From the NCBI GenBank assembly GCA_965276675.1, contig OZ255624.1:2542001-2606000 (forward strand): a stretch of 64,000 nucleotides of DNA, given 5' to 3'. Source of the stretch: G965276675 sp965276675. Lineage in GTDB: Bacteria > Acidobacteriota > Terriglobia > Terriglobales > Acidobacteriaceae. The notes beneath the pieces are model-generated. The model ran no database searches. It was not told where the DNA came from and saw only the letters and a list, made by a program, of their open reading frames with translations. The translations under genes and the position numbers were made by a program. Positions 32,475 to 41,752 of this stretch are shown here, piece after piece; within the stretch, counting starts at the first letter, position 1; each line of letters opens with the position of its first letter.

Positions 32475-35068
32475 GCGCGACCGGTACGGCTGCCGGTCTG
32501 ACGAAGGCGCAGGCCTTGAACTGGAGCTCGGCAGCGAAGATTGCCTGGCGCGAATTTACCGCGGCGAAGACGAAGTTCCTATTTGTAATCATCTCGGTGG
32601 CAATTGGCGTGGCGGCATTGACCGGGGTGCGTGGCTTCAGCGATTCCTTTGAGAAGACGCTGCGCACCCAGGCCCGGACGATCATGGCGGCCGACCTTTC
32701 CGCCCGCATGTTCCGCATGCCTACCGACAAAGAGGCAGCGGCGTTAAATCGACTGACGGCCGAAGGCGCGGACCGCACGGTCGTGACCGAGATGGTCTCC
32801 ATGGTTTCGACGCCGAGCGATCCCATACCGCTGCTGGTGTCGTTAAAAGCAGTCGACCCAAACAAGTACCCCTTTTACGGATCGTTCGGATTGCGCCCAA
32901 AGGCGTCGTTAGCAACGCTGCTTACACCAGCGACGGTGGTGGTGGGCGAGGACTTGCTGATTCGGCTGCATGCGCAGGTAGGCGATGCATTGAAGATCGG
33001 CAACGCGAACTTCCGCATCGCCGGCGTGGTGACGCGCGAGCCAGACCGCATGAACTCGACCATGGGCCTGGGACCGCGGGTGCTGATCACGCAGGCGGGG
33101 TTGCGCGAGAGCGGTCTGCTGCAGGCGGGAAGCCGCGCGGGGCAGCGTTTTCTCTTCAAACTCAACCCAGCGCGACAGGGCATCAGCGCAGCGCGCGCGG
33201 AGGTGGAACACATTCTGCCCGAGGCGCAGGTGGCAGACTACCGCGAGGCGAACCCGGCGCTGACGCAAGGGCTGGATCGCGCGACCGCGATCCTGAGCCT
33301 GATCTGCCTGGTCGCAATGGTGCTCGGGGCGATCGGCGTGGCGATGGCCATGCGCGCGCACCTGGAGCAGCGCATGGATATTCTGGCGATCATGAAGTCG
33401 ATCGGCGCGCGCTCGTCGGACATTCTGCGCATTTATCTGCTGCAGACGCTGGCGCTGGGAGTGGCCGGCGGCATTATAGGCATGCTGGCCGGCTTTGGTG
33501 TGGAAGAGATCATGCCGTTGCTGGTGACCAAGCTGCTGCCGCTTAAGGCGACGCTTCACCTGCCAATTCGCGCTGGGCTCGCCGGTCTGGGTACGGGTGT
33601 GTTGACGACGCTGCTCTTCTGCCTGCCGCCGCTGCTCGATGTGCGGCGTGTGAAGCCGAACCTAGTGCTGCGGCGTATGGTGGAGGAGACGCCGAACGAA
33701 GATCTGCGCACACGGTGGAAGAAGCGCAAGGCGCAGTGGATCGCGACTGTTGTCATCGTGCTGGCACTGGCAGGGATCGCTGCTGGGCTGACCAGTTCGT
33801 GGATGGTCGCGGAGTGGTTCACAGGCGCACTGTGCGCCATTCTCGTGTTTCTTCTGGCGTTCTCCTCGGGCGTGCTAAAGCTGGTCCGGGGTTTTCTGGT
33901 TAAGACGCGGCTGCATCTGCCGTCGGCTGTACGGCAGGGACTTTCGAATCTGTACCGGCCGGGCAATCAGTCGGCTGCTGTGCTGACCGCGCTGGGTGCG
34001 GGTGTGATGCTGATCCTCGCGGTCTTCCTGATGCAGAGCTCCATCATCCGCGAGATGCAGACCACGCTTACTGGAAGCATTCCGAACGTCTTCCTGATCG
34101 ACATCAGCACGCAAGAGTTGGCGGGCGTGCAGCAGTTGATGGCGCACCAGGCGGGACTGCGCAAGATCGGCGACAGCACGATGGAGGTGCTGCCGGTGTT
34201 GTCTGGACGCATCGAGTCGATCGACGGCAAGGATGCGGAGGCGCTGAAACTACAAAACTATCCGAAGCACCTGTTGCAGGCAGTGAATCTGACGTGGTCT
34301 GAGATCGTGCCAGCCGGGACCAAAGTCCGGCAAGGGAAGTGGTGGACCGCAAACAACGCCAACGCGGTCGCTGTCTCAGACCACGTAGCGAAGCGGCTGA
34401 AGCTGAAGGTGGGCTCGCAGATTGTCTTTACCTCGGCGGAACGCACGATCCCGGTTCGTGTGGCGGCGATCTTCGAAAATGACGGCCAGCATATCTATGG
34501 GCGCAACGAATTTATGCTGCCGCCGGCGGCGCTGAAGGGACTGCCGGTAGTCTGGTATGCGGCGGCGCACATCGACACGCCGAAGATCCCGGAGATGCAA
34601 CGGGCGCTCTTTGGGGCGTATCCGACGGTGACGGTGATCAACATCGCCGATGTGCTGGATACGATCCAGGATGTGGTGCGGCAGATCACCATCATTGTGC
34701 GCTTCTTAGCCGGATTTTCGATCCTCTCGGGAGCGGTGATCCTGGCGTCCAGTGTGGCCAGCACGCGCTTCCGGCGTATCCGCGAGGTGGTGGTGCTGAA
34801 GACACTCGGTGCGAAACGCGGGCGGATCTCGACTGTTTTCAGCGTGGAGTTTGCGTTTCTGGGGTTGCTCGCCGGGGTCGTGGGCGCGATCTTTGCGAAT
34901 CTGCTGGCGGCGGTGCTGCTGCACAAGCTCGATGTGGTCTACCACCTGCAATGGTGGGCGAGTCTAGCGGCGATGTTGGGCACAGCGTTGCTCGCCATAG
35001 CGACGGGATGGCTGGCGAGCTACCGCATTCTGGGGCAGAAGCCGCTGCAGGTGCTGCGCGAGGAGTAG
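32471..35068 (+). CDS. ybbP: ABC transporter permease, YbbP-like
   Basis: An 865-aa FtsX-family permease. Helix 1 is at 35-55 (TKFLFVIISVAIGVAALTG), then a periplasmic domain, FtsX helices around 250-390 (ILSLICLVAMVLGAIGVAMAM; LGVAGGIIGMLAGFG), two further helices near 420-470, a second periplasmic domain, and three C-terminal helices (SGAVILASSVAST; AFLGLLAGVVGAIFANLL; ASLAAMLGTALLAIATGWL). The double-FtsX arrangement with ten helices is the YbbP pattern. Start GTG 32471 is preceded by GAGGTGGAGGC and overlaps the ATPase stop. Coupling with TesA is typical. Confidence 0.9.
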   Translation: MSATGTAAGLTKAQALNWSSAAKIAWREFTAAKTKFLFVIISVAIGVAALTGVRGFSDSFEKTLRTQARTIMAADLSARMFRMPTDKEAAALNRLTAEGADRTVVTEMVSMVSTPSDPIPLLVSLKAVDPNKYPFYGSFGLRPKASLATLLTPATVVVGEDLLIRLHAQVGDALKIGNANFRIAGVVTREPDRMNSTMGLGPRVLITQAGLRESGLLQAGSRAGQRFLFKLNPARQGISAARAEVEHILPEAQVADYREANPALTQGLDRATAILSLICLVAMVLGAIGVAMAMRAHLEQRMDILAIMKSIGARSSDILRIYLLQTLALGVAGGIIGMLAGFGVEEIMPLLVTKLLPLKATLHLPIRAGLAGLGTGVLTTLLFCLPPLLDVRRVKPNLVLRRMVEETPNEDLRTRWKKRKAQWIATVVIVLALAGIAAGLTSSWMVAEWFTGALCAILVFLLAFSSGVLKLVRGFLVKTRLHLPSAVRQGLSNLYRPGNQSAAVLTALGAGVMLILAVFLMQSSIIREMQTTLTGSIPNVFLIDISTQELAGVQQLMAHQAGLRKIGDSTMEVLPVLSGRIESIDGKDAEALKLQNYPKHLLQAVNLTWSEIVPAGTKVRQGKWWTANNANAVAVSDHVAKRLKLKVGSQIVFTSAERTIPVRVAAIFENDGQHIYGRNEFMLPPAALKGLPVVWYAAAHIDTPKIPEMQRALFGAYPTVTVINIADVLDTIQDVVRQITIIVRFLAGFSILSGAVILASSVASTRFRRIREVVVLKTLGAKRGRISTVFSVEFAFLGLLAGVVGAIFANLLAAVLLHKLDVVYHLQWWASLAAMLGTALLAIATGWLASYRILGQKPLQVLREE

Positions 35069-35076
35069 CACTGCTT

Positions 35077-35150
35077 TCACCACAGAGAGCACAGAGGACA
35101 CAGAGACTCACGTCAAGATGGGCCACCCGCCTCTGTGTTCTCTGTGGTGA
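35077..35150. terminator. Long inverted repeat between convergent genes, likely terminator
   Basis: TCACCACAGAGAGCACAGAG at 35077-35096 pairs with CTCTGTGTTCTCTGTGGTGA at 35131-35150 (19 of 20 positions), separated by 34 bases. It fills the spacer between the YbbP-like gene and the convergent metal-efflux operon. CACAGAG-type repeats occur as dispersed elements in several phyla, so it may be a repeat that also terminates transcription. Confidence 0.6.
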
Positions 35151-35162
35151 GTCTTTATGAAG

Positions 35163-38100
35163 TCAGCTGCTCAACTCCAGTGCGCGCGGTCCCCACTTGC
35201 GAGCCATGAGTGGCACTAGGAATAGGATCGCGAACACTGTTGTGATCGTGCCGCCGACCACGACACGGGCCAGTGGCTGTTGCGTTTGCGACCCGATGCC
35301 CGAAGCGATAGCCGCGGGAAGCAGACCGAGGCAGGCCGCGAAGCAAGCCATGACGATGGGGCGCATCTCGTCGATGGCCCCGCGCACCACACCGGCTTCA
35401 CCGCTGACCGTTTGCTGCACGTGACGTATGCCGCTCAGGAAGACCACCGTTCCCAGCGTGTTTAACCCGAGAAGCGAGGTGAAGCCGACCGCCGCCGAGA
35501 TGCTAAAGGGCGTGTGCGTAAAGTACAGCATGAGGATGCCGCCAATAGCGCCAAAGGGGAGCGTGGCCAGCACAATGAGCGCATCGCGCAAGGTCTGAAA
35601 GAGCAGATACAGCAAGAGCAGGATGATGATGAGTGAGATAGGGACGATGATCGCGAGGCGCCGTAGCTCTTTCTGCAAGCTGTCATACTCGCCGGCCCAG
35701 GTGTAGGTGTAGCCCGCAGGCAGTTTGATCTGACGGCTGAGTTCGCCCTTCAATTGCTCGATGGTGCTCTTCAGATCGCGGCCGCGCACGCTGAATTTGA
35801 TGGGGATATAGCGCCGTCCGCCCTCGCGGTAGATCATAAAGGCGCCATTGCGCAGCGAGACTTCAGCGATCTGGCCTAGTGGGATCTGACCGCCGGCCGG
35901 GGTCGGCAGCAGGATGGCGCGAATGGTCTCGGGTGTATCACGGAAGGGCTGATCGTAGCGGATGGCGAAGTCAAAGCGGCGTTCGCCTTGGATGATTTGC
36001 GTCACGGGAGCGCCGCCCACAGCCGCCTGGATCGCGTTGTTGACGTCGCTCGGCGCGATGCCGAAGCGCGCGGCCTCTGGGCGATTGATCGTGACCATCA
36101 GGCTGGGCTGACCATCCACGTGGAAGACGCCAACATCTGTCACCCCGGGCACTTTTTGCATGATGCCATGAATCTTGTCCGCATTTTTGGTCAGAATCTC
36201 GAAGTCGTCGCCAAAGAGTTTGAGTGAGTTTTCGCCCTTGACGCCGGACATGGCTTCTTCCACGTTGTCCTGAATATTTTGAGAGAAGTTGAAGTCGATG
36301 CCAGGATACTGCTGGAATCGTTTGCTCACCGAGGCGATCAGCTCCTGCTTGCTGCCGTGGAACTGCGAACGCCAGTTGCCTGCGGGATTGAGATCGGCGA
36401 GGAACTCGATGTTGTTGAAGGTACTCACATCGGTGCCATCGTCGGGTCGGCCCATCTGTGAGAGGACCTGGGTGATCTCGGGATACTGGCGCAGGGTGGC
36501 GCGTATGTCATTCTCGAGCTCCGCCGATTGCTGGAAGGAAATGTCCTGCTGCATGGTGGCGCGGATCCACAGATTTCCCTCTTCGAGCGCCGGCATGAAC
36601 TCGCCGCCAGTGTCCGTAAAGGCCAGCATGGCTAGACCGAGCGCGACCAGGGCGACGATCCAGACGAAGATGCTGCGGCGAAGCGTGAAGGCGAGCGCCC
36701 GCTCGTAGCGCAGCCGAATGAAGCGAATGAGAGGGGTCTCGGAGTTTTCCGACGCCTTTTTAGGCGCGGAGACATAGCTTAGTACGGGCGCGAAGAGGAA
36801 TGCGTAGAGCAGAGCGCCGATGAGCGCAAAGCCGTAGGCCTGCGACATGGGGCCGAAGATCTTTCCCGGAACGCCCTGCATGGTGAAGAGCGGGATGAAC
36901 GAGACCAGGATAATGAGCGTGGAGAAGAGAACCGGCTTCGCGCCCTCACCCACGCCGGCGACGATGAGCTCCGCGAGCTGATCGTTTCCGGTGCGACGGC
37001 TGAGCTTACGGTATACGTTTTCCAGAATGATGATGGAGGCATCCACGAGAATGCCGAAGTCGATCGCGCCAATCGAGATCAGGTTTGCCGAGCTGCCGGA
37101 GAGTGCCATAAGGCCGAAGGCAAAGAGTACGGCAAAGGGAATGGTGAGCGCCGCAATGGCAGTGATGCGTACATCGCCGAGCGTAATGAAGAGCACCAGC
37201 GTGACCAGGATCATGCCCATGAGGACGATGTGCTTGACGGTGTCCGTCGTCACGTTCACCAGGCGGGAACGGTTGTAGATGGTTTTGATCTGCATGCCGG
37301 GGGGTAGCAGGTTGTGCAGGTTGAGCTCGTCGATCTTGGCGCGCAGCGCGGTCAATGCCGGAAGCGATTGCTCGCCCTTGTTGAGCAGCACTATGCCCTC
37401 GACGATATCTGGATCTTCGTTGTAGCCAACCTTGCCCAACCTCGGCTGGTGGCCTTCCTGGACGACGGCCACATCGCGCAGCAGCACAGGTGTGCCGTTC
37501 CGGGTGGCGACGACGATGTTGTTCATGTCGCCGAGCGACTTGAGCAGTCCGATGCCGCGGACATTGACGTTCTGGCTGCCCATGGTCAGGTAGTTGCCAC
37601 CGGCATTGGCATTGCTATTCTGTACGGCGGCGATGACCTGCGTCATGGTGACGCCAAGCGAGAGCAGCTTATTAGGGTCGAGCTCCGCCTGATACTGCCG
37701 CGTGGTACCGCCAAAAGTGGCGACGTCAATGATGCCGGGTACCTGCTTAAGCTGGCGCTGAACGAACCAGTCCTGGGTGGCTTTGAGTTCGTTCAGGCTA
37801 TAACCCGGGCCGATCAACTGGTAGCGATAGATCTCGCCGACCGGCGACTCTGGTGAGAGCTGTGGCTGCAGGTTGTTCGGCAGGGTGAGCGATTGCAGGT
37901 GATTCAGCGCCTCCTGCCGGTCGCGGAAGTAGTCGGAGCTGAAGTCGAAGTAGACCTTCACATCGCTCAGGCCAAAGATACTGGTGGAACGGATCTCGGT
38001 GATCTTGGGCGTGCCGTTGAGTGCCGTCTCGACCGGGATGGTGACCTGCTGTTCCATCTCTTCGGCGGACCACGCGGGATTTTGCGTGATGAACTCGACC

Positions 38101-38234
38101 ATCGGTGGTGATGGGTCTGGGTAGGCCTCGATGTCAAGTTTGCTGAAGCCGAAGATGCCGACGGCGAGCGCGGCGACAAAGAGGATGAGGACAATGGTGC
38201 GAAAGCGTAGAAGCGTGCGGACAAGACTCTGCAT
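35163..38234 (-). CDS. czcA: Heavy-metal efflux RND pump, CzcA/CusA family
   Basis: A 1023-aa inner-membrane RND transporter. N-terminal helix FRTIVLILFVAALAVGIFGF is followed by the PN1/PN2 porter domains and twelve helices overall. TM4 carries DFGILVDASIIILENV, with the paired Asp and Glu of the metal-exporting HME group. A second set of helices includes LIIILLLLYLLFQTL and GGILMLYFTHTPFSISAAVGF. It exports divalent metal from cytoplasm or periplasm with proton antiport. Motifs fit CzcA/CzcA-like more than copper CusA, but specificity is not certain. It is the last gene of a TolC-adaptor-pump operon. Confidence 0.92.
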   Translation of the reverse strand: MQSLVRTLLRFRTIVLILFVAALAVGIFGFSKLDIEAYPDPSPPMVEFITQNPAWSAEEMEQQVTIPVETALNGTPKITEIRSTSIFGLSDVKVYFDFSSDYFRDRQEALNHLQSLTLPNNLQPQLSPESPVGEIYRYQLIGPGYSLNELKATQDWFVQRQLKQVPGIIDVATFGGTTRQYQAELDPNKLLSLGVTMTQVIAAVQNSNANAGGNYLTMGSQNVNVRGIGLLKSLGDMNNIVVATRNGTPVLLRDVAVVQEGHQPRLGKVGYNEDPDIVEGIVLLNKGEQSLPALTALRAKIDELNLHNLLPPGMQIKTIYNRSRLVNVTTDTVKHIVLMGMILVTLVLFITLGDVRITAIAALTIPFAVLFAFGLMALSGSSANLISIGAIDFGILVDASIIILENVYRKLSRRTGNDQLAELIVAGVGEGAKPVLFSTLIILVSFIPLFTMQGVPGKIFGPMSQAYGFALIGALLYAFLFAPVLSYVSAPKKASENSETPLIRFIRLRYERALAFTLRRSIFVWIVALVALGLAMLAFTDTGGEFMPALEEGNLWIRATMQQDISFQQSAELENDIRATLRQYPEITQVLSQMGRPDDGTDVSTFNNIEFLADLNPAGNWRSQFHGSKQELIASVSKRFQQYPGIDFNFSQNIQDNVEEAMSGVKGENSLKLFGDDFEILTKNADKIHGIMQKVPGVTDVGVFHVDGQPSLMVTINRPEAARFGIAPSDVNNAIQAAVGGAPVTQIIQGERRFDFAIRYDQPFRDTPETIRAILLPTPAGGQIPLGQIAEVSLRNGAFMIYREGGRRYIPIKFSVRGRDLKSTIEQLKGELSRQIKLPAGYTYTWAGEYDSLQKELRRLAIIVPISLIIILLLLYLLFQTLRDALIVLATLPFGAIGGILMLYFTHTPFSISAAVGFTSLLGLNTLGTVVFLSGIRHVQQTVSGEAGVVRGAIDEMRPIVMACFAACLGLLPAAIASGIGSQTQQPLARVVVGGTITTVFAILFLVPLMARKWGPRALELSS

Positions 38235-38240
38235 GGCCGG

Positions 38241-39323
38241 CTACTCCGCCGCCGCGTTGCGCAGCAGTTCTGAGCCGGTGCTAACGATGCGGTCGCCATC
38301 GGCAACGCCACCTGTGACTTCGATGGTGGCGTCGTAGACGGCACCAAGCTGCACATCGCGCCGGATGTACTTGCCCGGGCTACTCTGGAGAAAGAGGTAG
38401 GTGGTTATGCCATCGCGAATCACCGCGGTTGCCGGAACGACGATGGCGGTGCGAGCTTTGTTTGTAACCGCAACGGTGGCGTACATCTGCGGCTTGAGTC
38501 TGTGATCCCGGTTGGGGAGGACGACGCGCACTTTGAGCGTGAGCGTGACAGGATCCACGGCATCGGAGACGTTGTCCACGCGTCCGTGATAGACGGTGTC
38601 ATAACCCGCGATGCGGATGTCCACCGGTTGACCGGCGCGTACGGCCTTCACGTCGCGAGAGAAGAGATCCGCGATAATCCAGATAGTGTCGATATTCGCG
38701 ATCGTAGCAATGGGTGTGGCATTGTCGAGCGAACGCTGCAGCTCGCCGCTCGCGGTGTTCACGTCGAGCACGACTCCGGCCAGAGGTGAACGCAGGGCGA
38801 CCATGCTGGTGGTGTCGGCTTCGTTGTAGCCGAGGATATGGAGGGTCTGCCGGGTGCGGGCCAGCTCGGCGTGATCGGCATTGTCCAGAGCGGCCAGATC
38901 GTCATAATCTTTCTGGGCCAGCACCTCGTGTTTGAGAAGTTCCTTTGCTCGATCCAGTTGCAGGTCTGCGCGGGCCACTTCGATCTTGGCCTTCTCGTAG
39001 TCGGCCCGCGCCTGCGTAAGCTCTGTGCTTTGCAGCATGGCGATGATCTGATCCTTCCGGACCTCCTGCCCGGGCAGCACGCGTAGTTGCAGCACGCGCC
39101 CACTTATGGGCGGGTAGATATGCACGACGGCCGTGGGATTGGCCTGGACGCGCGCGGCGAGCGGCAGTTGATCTGTAACCTGCTTCGGGTGGACGACGAC
39201 CGTGTCGAGCACGCGAACGGCCGGGGGTGGCATATCGGCCGGGTCGGGTTGTTTGTCATGCTTGCAGGCGGTAAGCGGCAGGACGGCTGCGGCGGCAAAA
39301 AGAAGCCAAAGGATCTTGCTCAT
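38241..39323 (-). CDS. czcB: RND periplasmic adaptor (CzcB/CusB type), lipoprotein
   Basis: A 360-aa membrane-fusion protein. It has signal peptide and lipobox (LFAAAAVLPLTAC, Cys20), a beta-barrel/lipoyl segment (VHIYPPISGRVLQLRVLPGQEVRKDQII), a helical hairpin (about 95-165, ADYEKAKIEVARADLQL), the second lipoyl half (LRSPLAGVVLDVNTASGEL) and a C-terminal barrel (HRLKPQMYATVAV). It links the RND pump to the outer-membrane channel. It overlaps the TolC-type gene by 4 bases (ATGA), and the pump starts 6 bases downstream. Confidence 0.9.
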   Translation of the reverse strand: MSKILWLLFAAAAVLPLTACKHDKQPDPADMPPPAVRVLDTVVVHPKQVTDQLPLAARVQANPTAVVHIYPPISGRVLQLRVLPGQEVRKDQIIAMLQSTELTQARADYEKAKIEVARADLQLDRAKELLKHEVLAQKDYDDLAALDNADHAELARTRQTLHILGYNEADTTSMVALRSPLAGVVLDVNTASGELQRSLDNATPIATIANIDTIWIIADLFSRDVKAVRAGQPVDIRIAGYDTVYHGRVDNVSDAVDPVTLTLKVRVVLPNRDHRLKPQMYATVAVTNKARTAIVVPATAVIRDGITTYLFLQSSPGKYIRRDVQLGAVYDATIEVTGGVADGDRIVSTGSELLRNAAAE

Positions 39324-40591
39324 GGGACGATCTCCGTGGCGGCGGCAAAGCTAAGCTGGTGCAGGCTTAACCAGACCTGCATGTTGGCATTGAGTGCGTC
39401 CAGATTCACCTGGCGGTACTCCTGCAATGCGCTGAGGTAATCGAGGAGAGTCGTGCTACCACGCCGATAGCTGAACTCGAGATTGTCACGCACCTCTTTT
39501 GCCTCGTCGAGGTAGTGGCCGTTGTACCGCCGCGCGCGCGCGCTGGCATCTTCGTACCCGGCCCAGGCCTGGTCTACGTCCGAGCCCACCTGGTTGCGTG
39601 CGGCGAGCTCCGCGAAGCGGCTGGCCTGTGCCTCGTACTGAGTGCGCTCCTTCTCACCCTGATTGCGATCGAAGATGCGCAGCGGGAAACCCACCTGAAA
39701 GCCGGCTGAGTTGGCATTGCCCGCTCGGTCGTACTCGGCTTCAAGCACGGGATCAGTGGTGCCGTTTGCGTAGGCGAACTTCACATTCGCGTCCGCAAGT
39801 GTAACGGACTGCCGCGCGGCAAGGTAATCGGGCCTGGCCAACAGCGCCCCCGCCTCAATCTGGGGCAGGGTAGTGGTCAGTGCAGGCGGCGTCAGAGTGC
39901 CCGTGATGTCAAAGTTGGGGACGGGGTGCTCGGCGCCGAGAAGTGTCTGCAACTGCTCACTGGCCTGGATCAAAGCCGTATGAGCGTTGTCGTAGTCGGA
40001 CTCGAATTGCGCAAGCTGGAGATCGATGCGTTTGAAGTCAGTGGCATCGATGTCGCCGACTTTCAGCCGCTCGCGGCTCAGGTCGACGATCCGCCGGTAG
40101 TCGTTGAGGTTGTCCTGCGCTAACGCAAGCGCTCCCTTGGCGGTGAGCATTTGCGTGAACGCCTGCTTCACACCCAGCAGCAGTTGACGCTCCTGGTCGT
40201 GCAGCTGACTGCGGGTCACATCCGTTGTGGAGTGGGCTACATCCAGCCGCCAACGCCGCTTCTGGCCGCGTTCAAAGAGCCGAGAGATCTGCGCCGCGTA
40301 GAAGTAGGGATTGTTCGCATTTGCCGGCAGCGTCACATCGGAGCCGACCAGGTTGAGATTCGGGTTCACACGCAGTCCTGCGGTGATCTCGGTCGCCTTG
40401 GTTGCAGTGACGTGGGCTTGGCCGGCAAGCAGGGCCGGGTTGTGCGCGCGGGCGAGATCGAGGGCCTGCGCCAGCGTGAGTGGGCCAGCCGCGGACGGAG
40501 GTGGCGGTACGCCCTGGGCGCGGAGCATGGGGACCCGAACTGATAAGGCCGCTAACCCGAGCGAGCAGGCAAGAAGCACGTGTTTCATCAT
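39320..40591 (-). CDS. czcC: TolC-family outer-membrane efflux protein (CzcC/CusC type)
   Basis: A 423-aa protein with a signal peptide ending near residue 25 (VPMLRAQ). Two OEP repeats follow: LTLAQALDLARAHNPALLAGQAHV with FYAAQISRLFERGQKRRWR, and the second half starting ALLARPDYLAARQSVTLADA, with long helices ending in FSYRRGSTTLLDYLSALQEYRQ. It is the outer-membrane channel of the metal efflux system. It is the first gene of the three-gene unit; the 180-base stretch upstream lies between it and a small membrane-protein gene in the same orientation. Confidence 0.9.
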   Translation of the reverse strand: MMKHVLLACSLGLAALSVRVPMLRAQGVPPPPSAAGPLTLAQALDLARAHNPALLAGQAHVTATKATEITAGLRVNPNLNLVGSDVTLPANANNPYFYAAQISRLFERGQKRRWRLDVAHSTTDVTRSQLHDQERQLLLGVKQAFTQMLTAKGALALAQDNLNDYRRIVDLSRERLKVGDIDATDFKRIDLQLAQFESDYDNAHTALIQASEQLQTLLGAEHPVPNFDITGTLTPPALTTTLPQIEAGALLARPDYLAARQSVTLADANVKFAYANGTTDPVLEAEYDRAGNANSAGFQVGFPLRIFDRNQGEKERTQYEAQASRFAELAARNQVGSDVDQAWAGYEDASARARRYNGHYLDEAKEVRDNLEFSYRRGSTTLLDYLSALQEYRQVNLDALNANMQVWLSLHQLSFAAATEIVP

Positions 40592-40775
40592 GAAGAGATA
40601 ACTCGGGAACTACGTTCTCAGTGCGAAGGATTAGGCGCCCAGATAGAAGAACAGGTTGCGCCTAAAGGTTTGCTAAAGAACCCGTAAAGAAGTCGTAACG
40701 CAACCGGAAAGGGAACGCCGCGCGCAGTGATTTTTGGGCGATTACGCCTTTAAACTGCGTAACATTCCTACGGGT

Positions 40776-41222
40776 TTAAGCGGCGCTAGTGAAGGGAGGG
40801 GGGCGGCTGTCCGCGGGATGAATGACACCCCGGAGCTGGCGCGCTGCGCCGGGCAGCGTGGCACGTGCTGTGGCAACCGAGGCGGGAGCGCCCAGGAGGT
40901 CGCCTCCGAGCAGCGAAGGCAAGATCACCGAGGGCACAGCCAGCATCGCGCGATGAATCAGGTCTGATCCGGTGCCCAAGCGTACGGCGTGTTCCGTTTC
41001 AGCCAGGGCTGGAGTAGACATCAGATCGTCGGTGACGGAGATGACCGGGAAGAGAAGGATTATCAGAAGAAGAACGGCGGTCAGCTGAATACGCCGGGAG
41101 GGCAGCACGCTGGTCCGGCTCAACCCGGTCCGCCTTAACGAGGAACGGCGGAGGATAGCCGACCACGCACACAGCATTGCGATCGAGACCAGGAGCCACG
41201 CGATGTTGAAGAAAGATTCCAC
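40776..41222 (-). CDS. Small membrane protein at the head of the metal-efflux operon
   Basis: A 148-aa product with an N-terminal membrane helix (FFNIAWLLVSIAMLCAWSAIL), a basic loop (RRSSLRRTGLSR), a second helix (IQLTAVLLLIILLFPVISV), and a hydrophilic Ala-rich C-terminus. No metal-binding Cys or His cluster is seen. Its position just upstream of, and collinear with, the efflux genes suggests co-expression; a role in the system is inference. Function unknown. Confidence 0.65.
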   Translation of the reverse strand: MESFFNIAWLLVSIAMLCAWSAILRRSSLRRTGLSRTSVLPSRRIQLTAVLLLIILLFPVISVTDDLMSTPALAETEHAVRLGTGSDLIHRAMLAVPSVILPSLLGGDLLGAPASVATARATLPGAARQLRGVIHPADSRPPPFTSAA

Positions 41223-41374
41223 GCCTGAGCAGATTGTAACCGAAACGTGAAGCGTGCTTTGTAAGCGGGGAAATTGCTGTGTGCGAGAGGTTTAGAGCGG
41301 AGTGCGAATTGACCGGAATGCCCGATGCACTTAGTATGAGTGAGGAGCTGAGGCCACTCGCCCCTTTTAAAGAT

Positions 41375-41448
41375 TGCCCCCTCGTTCAATGGTAGGACAG
41401 CTGCCTCTGGAGCAGCATATCGGGGTTCGAATCCCTGGGGGGCAACCA
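41375..41448 (+). tRNA. tRNA-Gln (anticodon CTG)
   Basis: Acceptor TGCCCCC/GGGGGCA, short D arm GTTC..GGAC, anticodon stem GCTGC/GCAGC with loop CTCTGGA (anticodon CTG), T arm CGGGG TTCGAAT CCCTG, discriminator A and encoded CCA. It reads CAG glutamine codons. Confidence 0.97.
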
Positions 41449-41752
41449 GTGATAAGAAAGCACTTGCCCTTCCTGCCATCTACGAGAAAGTCTCTGACGT
41501 GAACATTCCGCTCGGGAATCTGCCGGAATCCGCGGCTACACACCGTGCCCTGCTCGCGCAGAGCCCGGCCCAGAAAAATGCGATCCGCGCAGGCTTCCAT
41601 GCCTTCAGGTTCAGCGCAAACCATCACGCATGCGAGCAGCGTGGCGTACAACGCCATGTTGAAGTACTTGGGTCCGGAGGCGTTATGGCCCGCTGTTTAC
41701 CGGAAACAGCGGGCCATAACTACGCAGAGACTCTTTTTCGTAGACCTAGCGG
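41449..41752. other. Spacer between tRNA-Gln and the alpha-galactosidase gene
   Basis: Open frames on both strands here have no recognisable domain, signal or ribosome site, and I treat the stretch as non-coding. It contains the hairpin listed separately at 41683-41719. Confidence 0.5.
41683..41719. terminator. Perfect 16-bp hairpin, probable terminator of the alpha-galactosidase gene
   Basis: TTATGGCCCGCTGTTT pairs completely with AAACAGCGGGCCATAA around a 5-base loop. It lies 34 bases past the stop of the minus-strand GH36 gene. There is no long T-run directly beside it on the minus strand, so termination is likely but not certain. Confidence 0.65.
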
